Source of the DNA: an uncultured Bacteroides sp.
GTDB taxonomy: Bacteria; Bacteroidota; Bacteroidia; Bacteroidales; Bacteroidaceae
Assembly: GCA_900555635.1 (NCBI GenBank)
Contig: USLU01000005.1
Coordinates: forward strand, 1-64,000
DNA length: 64,000 bases
Direction of reading: 5' to 3'
The notes under the pieces are model-generated. The model made no database searches. It had not been told where the DNA came from and saw only the letters and a list, made by a program, of their open reading frames with translations. Both the position numbers and the translations under genes were made by a program. Of this stretch, positions 49,609-59,160 are shown in pieces. Positions within the stretch are counted from its first letter, which is position 1. Each line of letters starts with the position of its first letter.

Positions 49609-50535
49609 TCACATATCATACTTCTTGCCTTGATAAGCACCCAGTTCTTTCATTCTTTTTTGAACCCGATGATTAAATTCATAATTTTTTAGTCCCCAGT
49701 CGGGAGCAATCAGTAAATCTTTGGGCGACTGCGACACAAAACGTTCCAACACAAGATCGGGACGCAGATGTTCAACGTAATCTATGACAAGTTCAATATA
49801 TTCGTCCACATCAAACAAATGGAAATCTTCCGGACGCTGCTCATATTCCAATGCCATACGGGTACCTCTTATTAGCTGTAACTGATGCATTTTCAAGGTA
49901 GTAAGCGGTAAATCCGATAACACCTTAGCTTGTGTCACAATGCTTTCGTGGGTTTCACCCGGCAATCCCAGAATAACATGTCCACCGGTCAGAATGCCAC
50001 AAGCCGCTGTTCGAGTTACAGCATCCCTGGTTACTTGAAAGGTATGTCCACGGTTAATACGTTTCAGAGTCACATCATTGGTACTTTCTATTCCATATTC
50101 TACCAAAAGAAAAGTATGCTTGTTTATCTCTTCCAAGTACCGAAGCAGATTATCAGGCATACAATCGGGACGGGTTCCGATAACTAATCCCACCACTCCA
50201 TCTACCGACAATGCTTCTTCATATTTCCGTTTCAAGCTTTCCAATTCACCATAGGTATTGGTATATGCCTGGAAGTAGGCTAGATACTTCATTTCCGGAT
50301 ATTTATGAGCAAAGAAAAGTTTTCCTTCATCCAGTTGTTGGGTAATAGGTTTCTCCGTACGGCAATAATCAGGATTGAAGGTCTGATTATTACAATAAGT
50401 ACAACCACCATAGCCTTTACTCCCATCCCGGTTGGGACAAGTAAAGCCGGCATTCAACGATATTTTCTGCACTTTATATGGAAAATAGCGCTTCAGGAAT
50501 TGAGGAAACTCATTGTAAAAAGGCATAACACTCAT
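49609..50535 (-). CDS. TIGR01212-type radical SAM protein (YhcC family)
   Basis: 308 aa. The 4Fe-4S motif is GFTCPNRDGSKGYGGCTYCNNQ, spacing C-x14-C-x2-C-like rather than the usual CxxxCxxC, which is the mark of this subfamily. YGIESTNDVTLKRINRGH and GHVILGLPGETHESIV are the SAM-binding strands. Members are related to Elp3-type enzymes, but their reaction is unknown. Start ATG 50535 or 50526. Preceded by TATTTTTG at 50566-50559 and then by four 21-bp tandem repeats (50657-50740). Confidence 0.9.
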   Translation of the reverse strand: MSVMPFYNEFPQFLKRYFPYKVQKISLNAGFTCPNRDGSKGYGGCTYCNNQTFNPDYCRTEKPITQQLDEGKLFFAHKYPEMKYLAYFQAYTNTYGELESLKRKYEEALSVDGVVGLVIGTRPDCMPDNLLRYLEEINKHTFLLVEYGIESTNDVTLKRINRGHTFQVTRDAVTRTAACGILTGGHVILGLPGETHESIVTQAKVLSDLPLTTLKMHQLQLIRGTRMALEYEQRPEDFHLFDVDEYIELVIDYVEHLRPDLVLERFVSQSPKDLLIAPDWGLKNYEFNHRVQKRMKELGAYQGKKYDM

Positions 50536-50558
50536 ATGGTACTATTCTATTATTACGG

Positions 50559-50566
50559 CAAAAATA
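50559..50566 (-). promoter_or_regulatory. -7 element for the radical SAM gene
   Basis: Minus strand TATTTTTG, 24 bp upstream of the ATG at 50535. Confidence 0.45.
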
Positions 50567-50656
50567 AGGTTTTTAAAAAGAAAACATCTTCAATCCTTAT
50601 TTAAAATTTGCTTTGCATAAAGATAAAAGCATTCTTTCCTTTAGAGAAAACTATAA

Positions 50657-50740
50657 CCGAAACTTTTGATTATAAAACCGAAAGTTTTGATTATATAATC
50701 AAAACTTCTGATTATAAGATTAAAGCTTTTGATTAAAGTT
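50657..50740. repeat. Four tandem 21-bp repeats in a divergent intergenic region
   Basis: Units at 50657-50677, 50678-50698, 50699-50719 and 50720-50740 share the core AAA(C/G)TTTTGATTATA with small changes; the period is exactly 21 bp, two turns of B-DNA. They lie about 90 bp upstream of the radical SAM promoter and 250 bp upstream of the ROK operon. The 507-bp gap also has a hairpin at 50827-50858 (GCAACATTTT / AAAATGTTGC). Confidence 0.75.
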
Positions 50741-50993
50741 TATCTTATAGGAAAAGCAACTTTCGCCTTTATGCCAAATAAGTTTTCTTTTAATACCGAT
50801 CTTTTATTTGTTAACGAACATGAACAGCAACATTTTATACTGTAAAAAAAAATGTTGCACATATTGATTATAAAGCATTTAATAGAGTAATCAGACATCT
50901 AAGTCCATCTGCACTAAATATTAATTAGTGATTAGTGACATATTTTGCACATAAATTACTTCGTTTACATACATGGAGATTGAAATAAATCCC

Positions 50994-51001
50994 TAGCTTT
51001 G
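50994..51001 (+). promoter_or_regulatory. -7 element for the ROK operon
   Basis: TAGCTTTG, 41 bp before the ATG at 51043; a -33 box is not obvious, consistent with activator dependence. Confidence 0.45.
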
Positions 51002-51042
51002 TATACAACCTTAGTAAATCAACCTATTAATACTATACTATC

Positions 51043-52005
51043 ATGGCAACAATTGCACTGGATATCGGTGGCACCAAAATAGCCAGCGCTATTTTTCTTC
51101 CTGACGGAAGTATGCTATTCAACCGGAAACGACTATTAAAAGGACGGACCGGTCACGAAGTTGGCAAACTTGCCACAGATATACTGGAGAAACTACTTAC
51201 CATAGCTCGTAGAAGCCGTATACAAATTGATGGGATAGGCGTTTGTATCCCCGGTATTGTTTATTCACAAACCAACCGGGTGTGGGCGCCCAATATTCCA
51301 GAGTGGGAAAACTATCCGTTATATGAAGAACTACGCAGAGTAACCCCGGCGAACATAAATATATACATTGACAGCGACCGTACTTGCTATATGTACGGTG
51401 AAATGTGGCAAGGCGCCGCCAAAGATTGCCATAGCGCCATATTTATTGCGGTAGGTACAGGCATAGGCGCCGGTATCATCATCGACGGACATGTGCTCCA
51501 TGGCGCTAGTGACATTATAGGCGCAACCGGTTGGATGGCTTTGCAACCTCCTTATAAAGAGGAATACGACGCCTGTGGATGCTTTGAGTATTACGCTTCG
51601 GGCAACGGTATCGGAGCCAGAGTGCGGGATGCGGTACGCGCCAATAAAGCATACAAAGGACGTTTACGTCAGAAGCCGATCTGCCGTATTTCTGCCTATG
51701 ACGTATTCAGTGCTTACAATGAAAAAGACCCGATAGCAGTGTCTGTTTTACAAAAAGCGGTTGAGATGTGGGGTATGGCTGCCGCCAATTTTGTCAGTTT
51801 GCTCAATCCTCAAAAGATTATCTGGGGCGGAGGCGTATTCGGACCTGCCAGTATTTTCATAGACGACATCTACAAAGAAGCCAGCAAATGGGCACAACCG
51901 CTCAGCATCAAGCAGGTGGAATTTGTATCTTCTCAACTATCCGGAAATGCCGGATTGATAGGAGCGGCGTTTCTTGCCATAAAGAATTATCTTTATAAAG
52001 AATAA
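51043..52005 (+). CDS. ROK-family sugar kinase
   Basis: 320 aa without an N-terminal HTH, so a kinase rather than a repressor. ATP phosphate loop ALDIGGTKIASAIF at the start, FIAVGTGIGAGIIIDGHVLHGA (phosphate 2/adenosine region) and the ROK zinc-site equivalent ACGCFEYYASGNGI, where the usual GCLE is GCFE and the full Cys set is reduced. Phosphorylates a hexose or amino sugar. First gene of the three-gene unit ROK - MFS - SIS, with 2 bp and 25 bp gaps. Confidence 0.9.
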   Translation: MATIALDIGGTKIASAIFLPDGSMLFNRKRLLKGRTGHEVGKLATDILEKLLTIARRSRIQIDGIGVCIPGIVYSQTNRVWAPNIPEWENYPLYEELRRVTPANINIYIDSDRTCYMYGEMWQGAAKDCHSAIFIAVGTGIGAGIIIDGHVLHGASDIIGATGWMALQPPYKEEYDACGCFEYYASGNGIGARVRDAVRANKAYKGRLRQKPICRISAYDVFSAYNEKDPIAVSVLQKAVEMWGMAAANFVSLLNPQKIIWGGGVFGPASIFIDDIYKEASKWAQPLSIKQVEFVSSQLSGNAGLIGAAFLAIKNYLYKE

Positions 52006-52007
52006 CC

Positions 52008-53153
52008 ATGAACAACTATCGCAAAAACCTTGTCTTCACTGCTGCGTGCATCGGAATGTGTTTCTTTGGCATATCCATGATTACACTAGGTTCGGTGCTG
52101 CCTGCACTAACAGTCAAATTGGCTCTGGACAATCTGCAAGCCACTGCATTGGTCACCTTTCTGCCCATCGGCATGCTGGTAGGATCTCTGGTTTTTGGTC
52201 CTATTGTCGACCGCTTCGGACATAAAGCTTTATTAGTACCCAGTTGTATCATTGTACTATCAGGCCTCGAAGGGCTCTCTTTCTTCAATAGTATTCCGAT
52301 GCTACAACTATCCATCGTCTTCATCGGCTTTGGAGGAGGTATTCTTAACGGAGAAACAAATGCTTTGGTAGCCGACATTTCGGACGAAGAAGAAAAAGGT
52401 TCCCGGCTTAGTTTGCTAGGCATGTTCTACGGACTGGGTGCACTGGGTATCCCTACTTTGCTGAGTGCACTATCCAAGCATTACACTTTTGAAACAATCT
52501 TGCAAGGTATCGGAGTCGTCATGCTTGCCGGCATATTGTACTGCATTCCGATACGCTTTCCGGTACCCAAGCAGGCACAAGGTTTCCCCGTTAAAAAAGG
52601 ATTGGGATTGCTGAAAGAGAGTAGTTTACTGTTGCTCAGCTTTATCCTCTTCTTTCAAAGCGGTATCGAAGGGGTATGTAACAATTGGTCGACACTCTAC
52701 TTTGGACAAACCACAGATATTTCGGCTAATCAAGCATTAGCAGCATTGACTTGCATGGTGGCGGGACTGACTGTAGCGCGTATGTTACTGGTTATACTCT
52801 TCAAGAAAATAAAGCAGGAAACGGTACTTCTGTGCAGCCTTATACTTACTGCTATCGGTTTCGGTCTGCTGACTTTTTCACCGGGATTTATACGAGCCAC
52901 TTCAGGCATGGTCCTGATTGGTGCAGGATTGGCCTCCACCTTCCCCGTAATATTGAGTATTCTAGGGAGCCGCTACGCTTCACTTTCGGGAACAGCCTTC
53001 GGAGTGGCATTAGTAATAGCCCTCATTGGCCAGACATTACTGAACAGCCTGATGGGAATAGCTTCACAAAATATAGGCATCGGGGTATACCCTTACATGA
53101 TGATGGCGTCACTCGTTATCATGCTCTTCTTGTTTAAACGTTCACTCAAATAA
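52008..53153 (+). CDS. MFS sugar transporter
   Basis: 381 aa, about twelve membrane segments. Between TM2 and TM3 the MFS loop is GPIVDRFGHKALL, with the D-R-x-G-R/H-K core. The segment SGLEGLSFF and GGGILNGETNALVAD belong to TM4-5. It resembles FucP/GlcP-like inner-membrane hexose symporters of Bacteroides. Sits between kinase and SIS gene, suggesting uptake of the sugar that the ROK kinase phosphorylates. Confidence 0.88.
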   Translation: MNNYRKNLVFTAACIGMCFFGISMITLGSVLPALTVKLALDNLQATALVTFLPIGMLVGSLVFGPIVDRFGHKALLVPSCIIVLSGLEGLSFFNSIPMLQLSIVFIGFGGGILNGETNALVADISDEEEKGSRLSLLGMFYGLGALGIPTLLSALSKHYTFETILQGIGVVMLAGILYCIPIRFPVPKQAQGFPVKKGLGLLKESSLLLLSFILFFQSGIEGVCNNWSTLYFGQTTDISANQALAALTCMVAGLTVARMLLVILFKKIKQETVLLCSLILTAIGFGLLTFSPGFIRATSGMVLIGAGLASTFPVILSILGSRYASLSGTAFGVALVIALIGQTLLNSLMGIASQNIGIGVYPYMMMASLVIMLFLFKRSLK

Positions 53154-53178
53154 ATTATTCACCTTAAAAAAAGACATT

Positions 53179-53940
53179 ATGTTAGCACTTGAATGGTTAA
53201 AAAACGCCCATGGCATCATGGAAAAGCTGGAAGCTACCCAGTTGGAAAACATTAAGAAAGCAGCTACAGTTATGGCAGACACTATTGAAGCTGACCGTTG
53301 GGTACACACATTTGGCTGTGGTCACGCAACGATTCCGGTTGAAGAAATGTATCCCCGCATCGGCAGTTTTGTAGGTTTTCATCCTCTTTGCGAATTGCCG
53401 TTGACGTTCTTCACTCAGATTATCGGTCAAATGGGAATTCACCAGTTCCTTTTCCTGGAAAGAACAGAAGGTTACGGGCAAGCCATCATGAAGAACTACG
53501 ACTTCGACACCAAAGATTGCTTATGGCTCTTTTCCCACACCGGTATCAATGCTGTAAATATCGACATGGCATTGGAAGCAAAGAAAAGGGGCATGAAAGT
53601 CATTGTTTACGGTTCGGCAAGCGAAACGGGTGACAAACCCAGCCGCCATTCCAGCGGAAAGAACCTCTTCCAACTTGCAGATATCGTGGTTGACTCCTGC
53701 GTACCATTAGTCGATGCATCCGTACCTTTAAAAGACCATTTTGACAAAGTAGGTCCATTGTCCACCCTGAGTTTCGTTACTATGGTATGGATGACTATTA
53801 CTACCGTTGCCGAAATTCTTGCTGACCGCGGCGTACATTTGTACATCCATCCGTCACACAATGTACCGGGTGACACCACTGCCCACGAACGCCTGGATGC
53901 TGCTATTGCCGAATATCAAAAGAAAGTAAAGATTCTCTAA
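53179..53940 (+). CDS. SIS-domain sugar-phosphate protein (UPF0309-like)
   Basis: 253 aa. A single SIS domain: HTFGCGHATIPVEEMYPRIG near the start, LFSHTGINAVNIDMALEAKKRGMKVIVYGSASE (Rossmann core, in pieces) and the late DAIVPLKDHF-like DASVPLKDHFDKVGPLS. SIS proteins bind phosphosugars as isomerases, aldolases or regulators; this length and the GCGHA motif fit the UPF0309 group near phosphoheptose isomerase. The third gene of the sugar unit; followed by a terminator at 53998. Confidence 0.88.
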   Translation: MLALEWLKNAHGIMEKLEATQLENIKKAATVMADTIEADRWVHTFGCGHATIPVEEMYPRIGSFVGFHPLCELPLTFFTQIIGQMGIHQFLFLERTEGYGQAIMKNYDFDTKDCLWLFSHTGINAVNIDMALEAKKRGMKVIVYGSASETGDKPSRHSSGKNLFQLADIVVDSCVPLVDASVPLKDHFDKVGPLSTLSFVTMVWMTITTVAEILADRGVHLYIHPSHNVPGDTTAHERLDAAIAEYQKKVKIL

Positions 53941-53997
53941 GTAAAGCTATTCCAATCATCCTCTAAATTCCTATCATCATCTGTGAATGAGAACCTC

Positions 53998-54036
53998 CCC
54001 TCCCTGCTTCTCCCCCCAAGATAGCAGGGAGGGCTT
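53998..54036 (+). terminator. Terminator of the ROK-MFS-SIS unit
   Basis: CCCTCCCTGCT (53998-54008) pairs with AGCAGGGAGGG (54023-54033), an 11-bp perfect stem, followed by CTTT. It closes the plus-strand unit 58 bp after the SIS stop. Confidence 0.8.
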
Positions 54037-54102
54037 TCTATAATTATATCTTTTCTCATGGCAATTCTTCTTTTTTCATTCTTCATTCTTCATTTTTTAT
54101 CG

Positions 54103-54110
54103 TACCTTTG
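54103..54110 (+). promoter_or_regulatory. -7 element for the S9 peptidase
   Basis: TACCTTTG, 31 bp before the ATG. Upstream is a CATTCTTCATTCTTCATT tract typical of Bacteroides intergenic DNA; no clear -33. Confidence 0.5.
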
Positions 54111-54141
54111 TACTTCAAGAGAATATTTATAGATGTAAGTT

Positions 54142-56355
54142 ATGAAACAAATAAGTATCACACTTCTTTTTTGCTTTTGCACATTGTTCTGTTTTGCCCA
54201 AGGAGGCAAAGCGCTGGATTTAAAAGAAATAGTATCAGGACAGTTTTCTCCCGAAAACATTAATGGAGTTATCCCTATCCCGGGCGACGGTGAACATTAT
54301 TCGCAGATGAATGCGGAAGGTACGCAAATCATTAAATATTCCTTCAAAACAGGCAAACCGGTAGAAGTATTGTTCGATGCTGCCACGGCACGCGAATGCC
54401 CTTTCAAGACTTTCAACAGCTATAGTTTTTCACCGGACGGAAATCAACTATTGATCGCAACAGAAAAAACTCCTATCTACCGCCATTCCTATACAGCTGT
54501 ACACTATCTTTATAGCCTCAAACGGAACTTGGATGGTAAAATCAATAATGTAGTTGAAAAGCTCTCGGATGGCGGTCCGCAACAAGTACCCGTCTTTTCA
54601 CCGGACGGAACCATGGTTGCTTTTGTACGCGATAATAACATCTACCTCGTTAAACTAATATATGGTAACAGCGAAAGCCAAGTAACAGAGGATGGAAAAC
54701 GTAACGAAATCCTAAATGGTATTCCCGACTGGGTATACGAAGAAGAATTCTCTTTCAATAGAGCTTTGGAATTCAGTGCAGACAGCAAGATGCTTGCATT
54801 TGTCCGCTTCGACGAATCGGCTGTACCCTCTTACACTTTCCCTGTATTTGCCGGTGAAGCCCCGCACATTGCCGCCTACGAAAAATATCCCGGAGAATAT
54901 ACCTATAAATACCCTAAAACCGGCGAATCCAATTCCAAAGTTTCGGTACATACTTTCGATATCAAATCCAAAGTAACCCGTAAACTTAATGTTCCGGTTG
55001 ATGCAGACGGATATATTCCACGCATCCGTTTCACCAAAGATCCCAATAAATTGGCCATAATGACATTGAACCGTCATCAAAACCGTTTCGATCTTTACTT
55101 TGCCGATCCGCGCAGTACAGTTTGCAAACTGGCGTTGCGTGACGAAAGTGATACTTATATTAAAGAAAACGTATTTGACAACATTATCTTCTACCCTGAA
55201 AACTTCAGTTTCGTTAGTGAGAAGAGCGGTTACAACCATTTATACTGGTATAGCATGGGCGGCAATCTGCTGAAACAACTGACCGCAGGCAACTATGAAG
55301 TGAAAGACTTCTTGGGCTACGATCCGGAAACCGGCAGCTTCTTTTACACCAGCAATGAGGAAAGCCCCATGCGCAAAGCTGTTTATAAGATAGACAACAA
55401 AGGTAAGAAAATAAAGCTCTCCAATCAGACAGGTATCAATAATGCTCTCTTCAGCACGAACTTGAAGTATTACATGAACCGTTACACGAATCTTAGTACA
55501 CCAATGGTCATCACGTTGAACGACCATACAGGCAAAACTTTGTCTACCCTCGTAACCAACGATAAACTGAAACAAAAACTTGCAGGCTATAATGTACCCC
55601 AAAAGGAATTTTTCTCATTCCAAACCTCAGATGGCACTACCTTGAACGGATGGATGATGAAACCTACAGATTTTTCAGCATCTAAGAAATATCCGGTATT
55701 GATGTTCCAATACAGCGGTCCGGGCTCACAACAAGTACTTGATAACTTTAGCATTAGTTGGGAGACTTACATGGCATCACAAGGCTACATCGTAGTGTGC
55801 GTGGATGGCCGCGGCACCGGAGGACGAGGCGCTGAATTCGAAAAATGCACTTATCTCAATTTAGGTATCAAGGAAGCCAAAGATCAGGTAGAAACCGCCC
55901 TTTATATGGGACGCCAGCCTTTTGTAGACAAGAACCGCATCGGTATCTGGGGTTGGAGCTTCGGAGGTTATATGACGATTATGAGTATGAGTGAAGGAAC
56001 TCCTGTATTCAAAGCCGGAGCTGCCGTAGCCGCTGTAACCGATTGGAATTATTATGATACCGTTTATGGTGAACGATTCATGCGTACGCCCAAAGAAAAT
56101 GCCGAAGGCTACAAAGCCACATCAGCCTTTACACGTGCCGATAAATTGAACGGCAACCTCTTGCTGGTACATGGAATGGCAGACGATAATGTTCACTTCC
56201 AAAACTGTGCCGAATATGCAGAACATTTGGTACAACTTGGCAAGCAATTCGACATGCAAGTTTATACCAACCGTAATCATAGTATCTTCGGAGGCAATAC
56301 ACGATTGCACCTTTATACTAAGTTGACTAACTTTTTCAATAAAGAACTGAAATAG
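54142..56355 (+). CDS. S9 family prolyl dipeptidyl peptidase (DPP IV type)
   Basis: 737 aa. Signal peptide (LLFCFCTLFCFAQ), then a DPP IV N-terminal propeller domain, in which EEEFSFNRALEFSADS carries the double-Glu motif that binds the substrate N terminus, and a C-terminal alpha/beta hydrolase. Catalytic triad Ser606 (GWSFGGY), Asp681 (GMADDNVH) and His713 (NRNHSIF). Periplasmic or outer-membrane-associated removal of X-Pro dipeptides. Followed directly by lipA (2 bp gap), so both are on one transcript. Confidence 0.93.
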   Translation: MKQISITLLFCFCTLFCFAQGGKALDLKEIVSGQFSPENINGVIPIPGDGEHYSQMNAEGTQIIKYSFKTGKPVEVLFDAATARECPFKTFNSYSFSPDGNQLLIATEKTPIYRHSYTAVHYLYSLKRNLDGKINNVVEKLSDGGPQQVPVFSPDGTMVAFVRDNNIYLVKLIYGNSESQVTEDGKRNEILNGIPDWVYEEEFSFNRALEFSADSKMLAFVRFDESAVPSYTFPVFAGEAPHIAAYEKYPGEYTYKYPKTGESNSKVSVHTFDIKSKVTRKLNVPVDADGYIPRIRFTKDPNKLAIMTLNRHQNRFDLYFADPRSTVCKLALRDESDTYIKENVFDNIIFYPENFSFVSEKSGYNHLYWYSMGGNLLKQLTAGNYEVKDFLGYDPETGSFFYTSNEESPMRKAVYKIDNKGKKIKLSNQTGINNALFSTNLKYYMNRYTNLSTPMVITLNDHTGKTLSTLVTNDKLKQKLAGYNVPQKEFFSFQTSDGTTLNGWMMKPTDFSASKKYPVLMFQYSGPGSQQVLDNFSISWETYMASQGYIVVCVDGRGTGGRGAEFEKCTYLNLGIKEAKDQVETALYMGRQPFVDKNRIGIWGWSFGGYMTIMSMSEGTPVFKAGAAVAAVTDWNYYDTVYGERFMRTPKENAEGYKATSAFTRADKLNGNLLLVHGMADDNVHFQNCAEYAEHLVQLGKQFDMQVYTNRNHSIFGGNTRLHLYTKLTNFFNKELK

Positions 56356-56357
56356 AA

Positions 56358-57230
56358 ATGGGCGACAGAGTACGCAAGCCGGAATGGCTTAAAATAAGTA
56401 TCGGTGCCAATGAGCGTTATACCGAAACAAAGCGGATTGTTGAATCCCATTGTCTTCATACCATTTGCAGCAGCGGACGTTGCCCAAATATGGGCGAATG
56501 TTGGGGAAAAGGAACCGCTACTTTCATGATTGGTGGCGATATCTGCACCCGTTGCTGCAAATTCTGTAATACACAAACGGGCAAGCCTTTACCATTGGAC
56601 GAGAACGAACCGACTCATGTAGCCGAGTCAATCGCATTGATGAAACTTTCTCATGCCGTTATCACTTCCGTCGATCGTGACGACTTGCCGGATCTTGGAG
56701 CGACCCATTGGGCACAAACCATTCAAGAGATCAAGCGTATAAATCCTGAAACGACCGTTGAAGTTTTAATACCCGATTTCCAAGGAAGAAAAGAACTCAT
56801 CACTCAGGTAATAGAAGCCCAACCGGAGATCATTTCCCATAACATGGAAACCGTACGGCGTATCACCCCTTTAGTACGCAGTGCCGCCCGATATGACACC
56901 AGCCTTGAAGTTTTGCGTCAAATAGCAGAAAGTGGCATTACTACCAAGTCCGGTATCATGGTAGGTTTGGGTGAAACCCAGGAAGAAGTAGAAGAATTAA
57001 TGGATGACCTTCGCCTGGCAGGTTGCCACATCCTCACTATCGGACAATATTTGCAACCCACTCATAAACATTATCCGGTAGCCGAATACATTACACCGGC
57101 GCAGTTTGCTATTTACAAGCAAATAGGATTGAAAAAAGGATTTACCCAAGTAGAAAGTGCTCCCTTAGTACGTTCTTCATATCATGCTGAAAGGTCAGTG
57201 CAACATCTACAAAAAAAGACTTTAAAGTAG
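56358..57230 (+). CDS. lipA: Lipoyl synthase
   Basis: 290 aa. Auxiliary cluster ligands in CSSGRCPNMGEC (Cys37, 42, 48), radical SAM ligands in CTRCCKFC (Cys63, 67, 70) and the terminal RSSYHAE motif. Inserts two sulfur atoms into octanoyl chains on E2 and H proteins; the auxiliary 4Fe-4S cluster is the sulfur donor. Length and motifs are complete. Co-transcribed with the S9 peptidase gene, a functional mismatch that suggests convenience rather than a shared pathway. Confidence 0.97.
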   Translation: MGDRVRKPEWLKISIGANERYTETKRIVESHCLHTICSSGRCPNMGECWGKGTATFMIGGDICTRCCKFCNTQTGKPLPLDENEPTHVAESIALMKLSHAVITSVDRDDLPDLGATHWAQTIQEIKRINPETTVEVLIPDFQGRKELITQVIEAQPEIISHNMETVRRITPLVRSAARYDTSLEVLRQIAESGITTKSGIMVGLGETQEEVEELMDDLRLAGCHILTIGQYLQPTHKHYPVAEYITPAQFAIYKQIGLKKGFTQVESAPLVRSSYHAERSVQHLQKKTLK

Positions 57231-57283
57231 AACTTTTTATCTCAGAAGTTGTTAATTTAGTAAACGACAAAATAGTGCGGATA

Positions 57284-58402
57284 ATGAGTCATCAAAAAGT
57301 TCTATCTTCAAAGTTTAATATGTCATTGGGATTTATCCCCGTTATTATATCCATTTTACTGTGTGAGTTCATAACGCAGGACATATCTATCTACATCGGT
57401 ACCGGTGTGGGGCTTTTACTTTGTCTTTATGCATGGCGGTTCAAAGGCATGCATATTCCACAAATCATGCTTTATAGCACGACCGGGATGCTATTGCTTT
57501 TATCACTCACCACTGTTTTCATACCGAATTATTGCCCTCGTTTTATGTTTCCATTTACTTTGGAGATCAGCGCCATCATTCCTCCGCTTATCATTTTCCT
57601 GAATCGAAAGCGGTTTCTTGACTATCACACCGCACAGTCCAATAAAAGCTGCAGGCAGCTTTTTGCACAAGGGGCTGAAGCCGCCATCGTTTCTGCACGT
57701 GTAGTACTTATTATAAGCATTCTACATTTCTTGATTGTTTTACTTGTAATCCTTATCCAACATCCTTTAGGCGATACCACACTATTTATTTTATTCAGAT
57801 TAGCACCTCCTACAGTTTTTATTCTGAGTATTATATTCAATCAGGTTGGCATTCACTACTTTAATGCAGTAATGAAACATACCGTCTTTGTACCGGTAGT
57901 CAACAAAAAAGGAGATGTAATTGGAAAAGCGATAGCTGCGGAAGCCATCAACAAAAAAAACGATTATATAAATCCTGTGATCAGAATTGCGGTTGCTGCG
58001 CATGGAATGCTATTTCTTCTTCCCCGCCCTCAATGCACTACACTTGAAAAAGGCAAGATCGACCTGCTAATGGAAGGTTACCTGCTGTATGGGGAGAACC
58101 TGGAACAAGGTGCAACCAGAATACTACGACAAGTATTGCCCACAGCTCCATTAAGTAATCTATACTTCAACTTCATGCATCATTTTGAGAACGAAACAAC
58201 CAACCGTCTAATTTATCTTTTCACATTGGATTTAGATGACGATTCAATCTTATGTAACGAAGCATTTAAAGGAGGAAAGTTATGGACTTTCCAACAAATA
58301 GAACATAATTTAAAACGTAACTTCTTTAGCCATTGCTTTGAGTGCGAATATGAACATTTGAAGTCCATTATTAAAACAAGAGAGAAATATAAAGAAATAT
58401 AG
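57284..58402 (+). CDS. Membrane protein with C-terminal Nudix-like domain
   Basis: 372 aa. Five to six membrane segments in the first 200 residues (for example GFIPVIISILLCEFIT and FILSIIFNQVGIHYF), then a soluble half starting HTVFVPVVNKKGDVIGKAIAAEA. In that half, EGYLLYGENLEQGATRILRQVL stands where a Nudix box (Gx5Ex7REUxEExGU) should be, but the REUxEE core is missing, so a hydrolase-dead, ligand-binding version is likely. The ATG at 57284 is preferred over the GTG at 57275. 53 bp after lipA on the same strand. I know no characterised member. Confidence 0.7.
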   Translation: MSHQKVLSSKFNMSLGFIPVIISILLCEFITQDISIYIGTGVGLLLCLYAWRFKGMHIPQIMLYSTTGMLLLLSLTTVFIPNYCPRFMFPFTLEISAIIPPLIIFLNRKRFLDYHTAQSNKSCRQLFAQGAEAAIVSARVVLIISILHFLIVLLVILIQHPLGDTTLFILFRLAPPTVFILSIIFNQVGIHYFNAVMKHTVFVPVVNKKGDVIGKAIAAEAINKKNDYINPVIRIAVAAHGMLFLLPRPQCTTLEKGKIDLLMEGYLLYGENLEQGATRILRQVLPTAPLSNLYFNFMHHFENETTNRLIYLFTLDLDDDSILCNEAFKGGKLWTFQQIEHNLKRNFFSHCFECEYEHLKSIIKTREKYKEI

Positions 58403-58493
58403 AAGTAGCAAACAAAAATCTAATACTCCATTATATTTTACTCTTTACTCCACAAAAAAAGGCTGAAAGTATCCTCCAAATGATATATTTCTC

Positions 58494-58501
58494 TAACTTT
58501 G
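58494..58501 (+). promoter_or_regulatory. -7 element for the ECF sigma gene
   Basis: TAACTTTG, 55 bp before the sigma-factor ATG; -33 not clear. Confidence 0.45.
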
Positions 58502-58556
58502 TATTCTGTGATATAGCAATCGATATCTTAACAGCACAGAGAACCTAACTTTATTT

Positions 58557-59087
58557 ATGCATCTTCAGAAACATACAAACGAAATGGATGAACGTACTTT
58601 TAGACGTTTCATTGAATCCTATTCGAATGATTTGCTTTACTATGTCCGATGCTTCACCCGATCGAAAGAAGAAGCAGAAGAAATAGTGAGTGATGTATTC
58701 TTTGAAGTATGGCAAAATAGAAATCAATTAGAGGAAATACGAAACATAAAAGCATGGCTGCTGACCATCACCCATAACAAAACAATTTCATTTTTACGAA
58801 AAAAAGATAGTTCAAACGTTTCTATTACATGGGACGAAGTGGGCGAATATGCTATACCTTACGAATTACAGACACCTGATGAAGAACTTATCAGCCGGGA
58901 AGAAATGTCCCGAATCAATAATATCATAGACAATCTCCCTCCCCGATGCAAGCAAGTCTTTATATTAGGCAAGATAGAAAAGCTACCTTATAAAGAAATT
59001 GCAAATCTTTTAGACATTTCCATTAAGACCATTAACATACACATAGCCAAAGCTTTAGAACTAATCTCCGAAGGCTTAAAAAAATAA
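58557..59087 (+). CDS. ECF RNA polymerase sigma factor (Bacteroidetes SusCD-linked group)
   Basis: 176 aa. Region 2 seen as YYVRCFTRSKEEAEEIVSDVFFEVWQNR (about 33-60, in part), and region 4 as LPPRCKQVFILGKIEKLPYKEIANLLDISIKTINIHI with its HTH. No region 3. Start could also be the ATG at 58584 (MDERTF), close to the usual family start. It probably directs expression of the downstream SusC-like gene when released by the FecR protein. Confidence 0.92.
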   Translation: MHLQKHTNEMDERTFRRFIESYSNDLLYYVRCFTRSKEEAEEIVSDVFFEVWQNRNQLEEIRNIKAWLLTITHNKTISFLRKKDSSNVSITWDEVGEYAIPYELQTPDEELISREEMSRINNIIDNLPPRCKQVFILGKIEKLPYKEIANLLDISIKTINIHIAKALELISEGLKK

Positions 59088-59160
59088 ATTTAAAAAAATA
59101 TCATTTTTATATAGGAGATTTTTTTGAATAATGCGTCTACTATTATATACAAGTCAATTA

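Noticed and set aside
50657..50740. CRISPR array
   Set aside because: The four 21-bp units are directly adjacent without spacers, and there are no cas genes.
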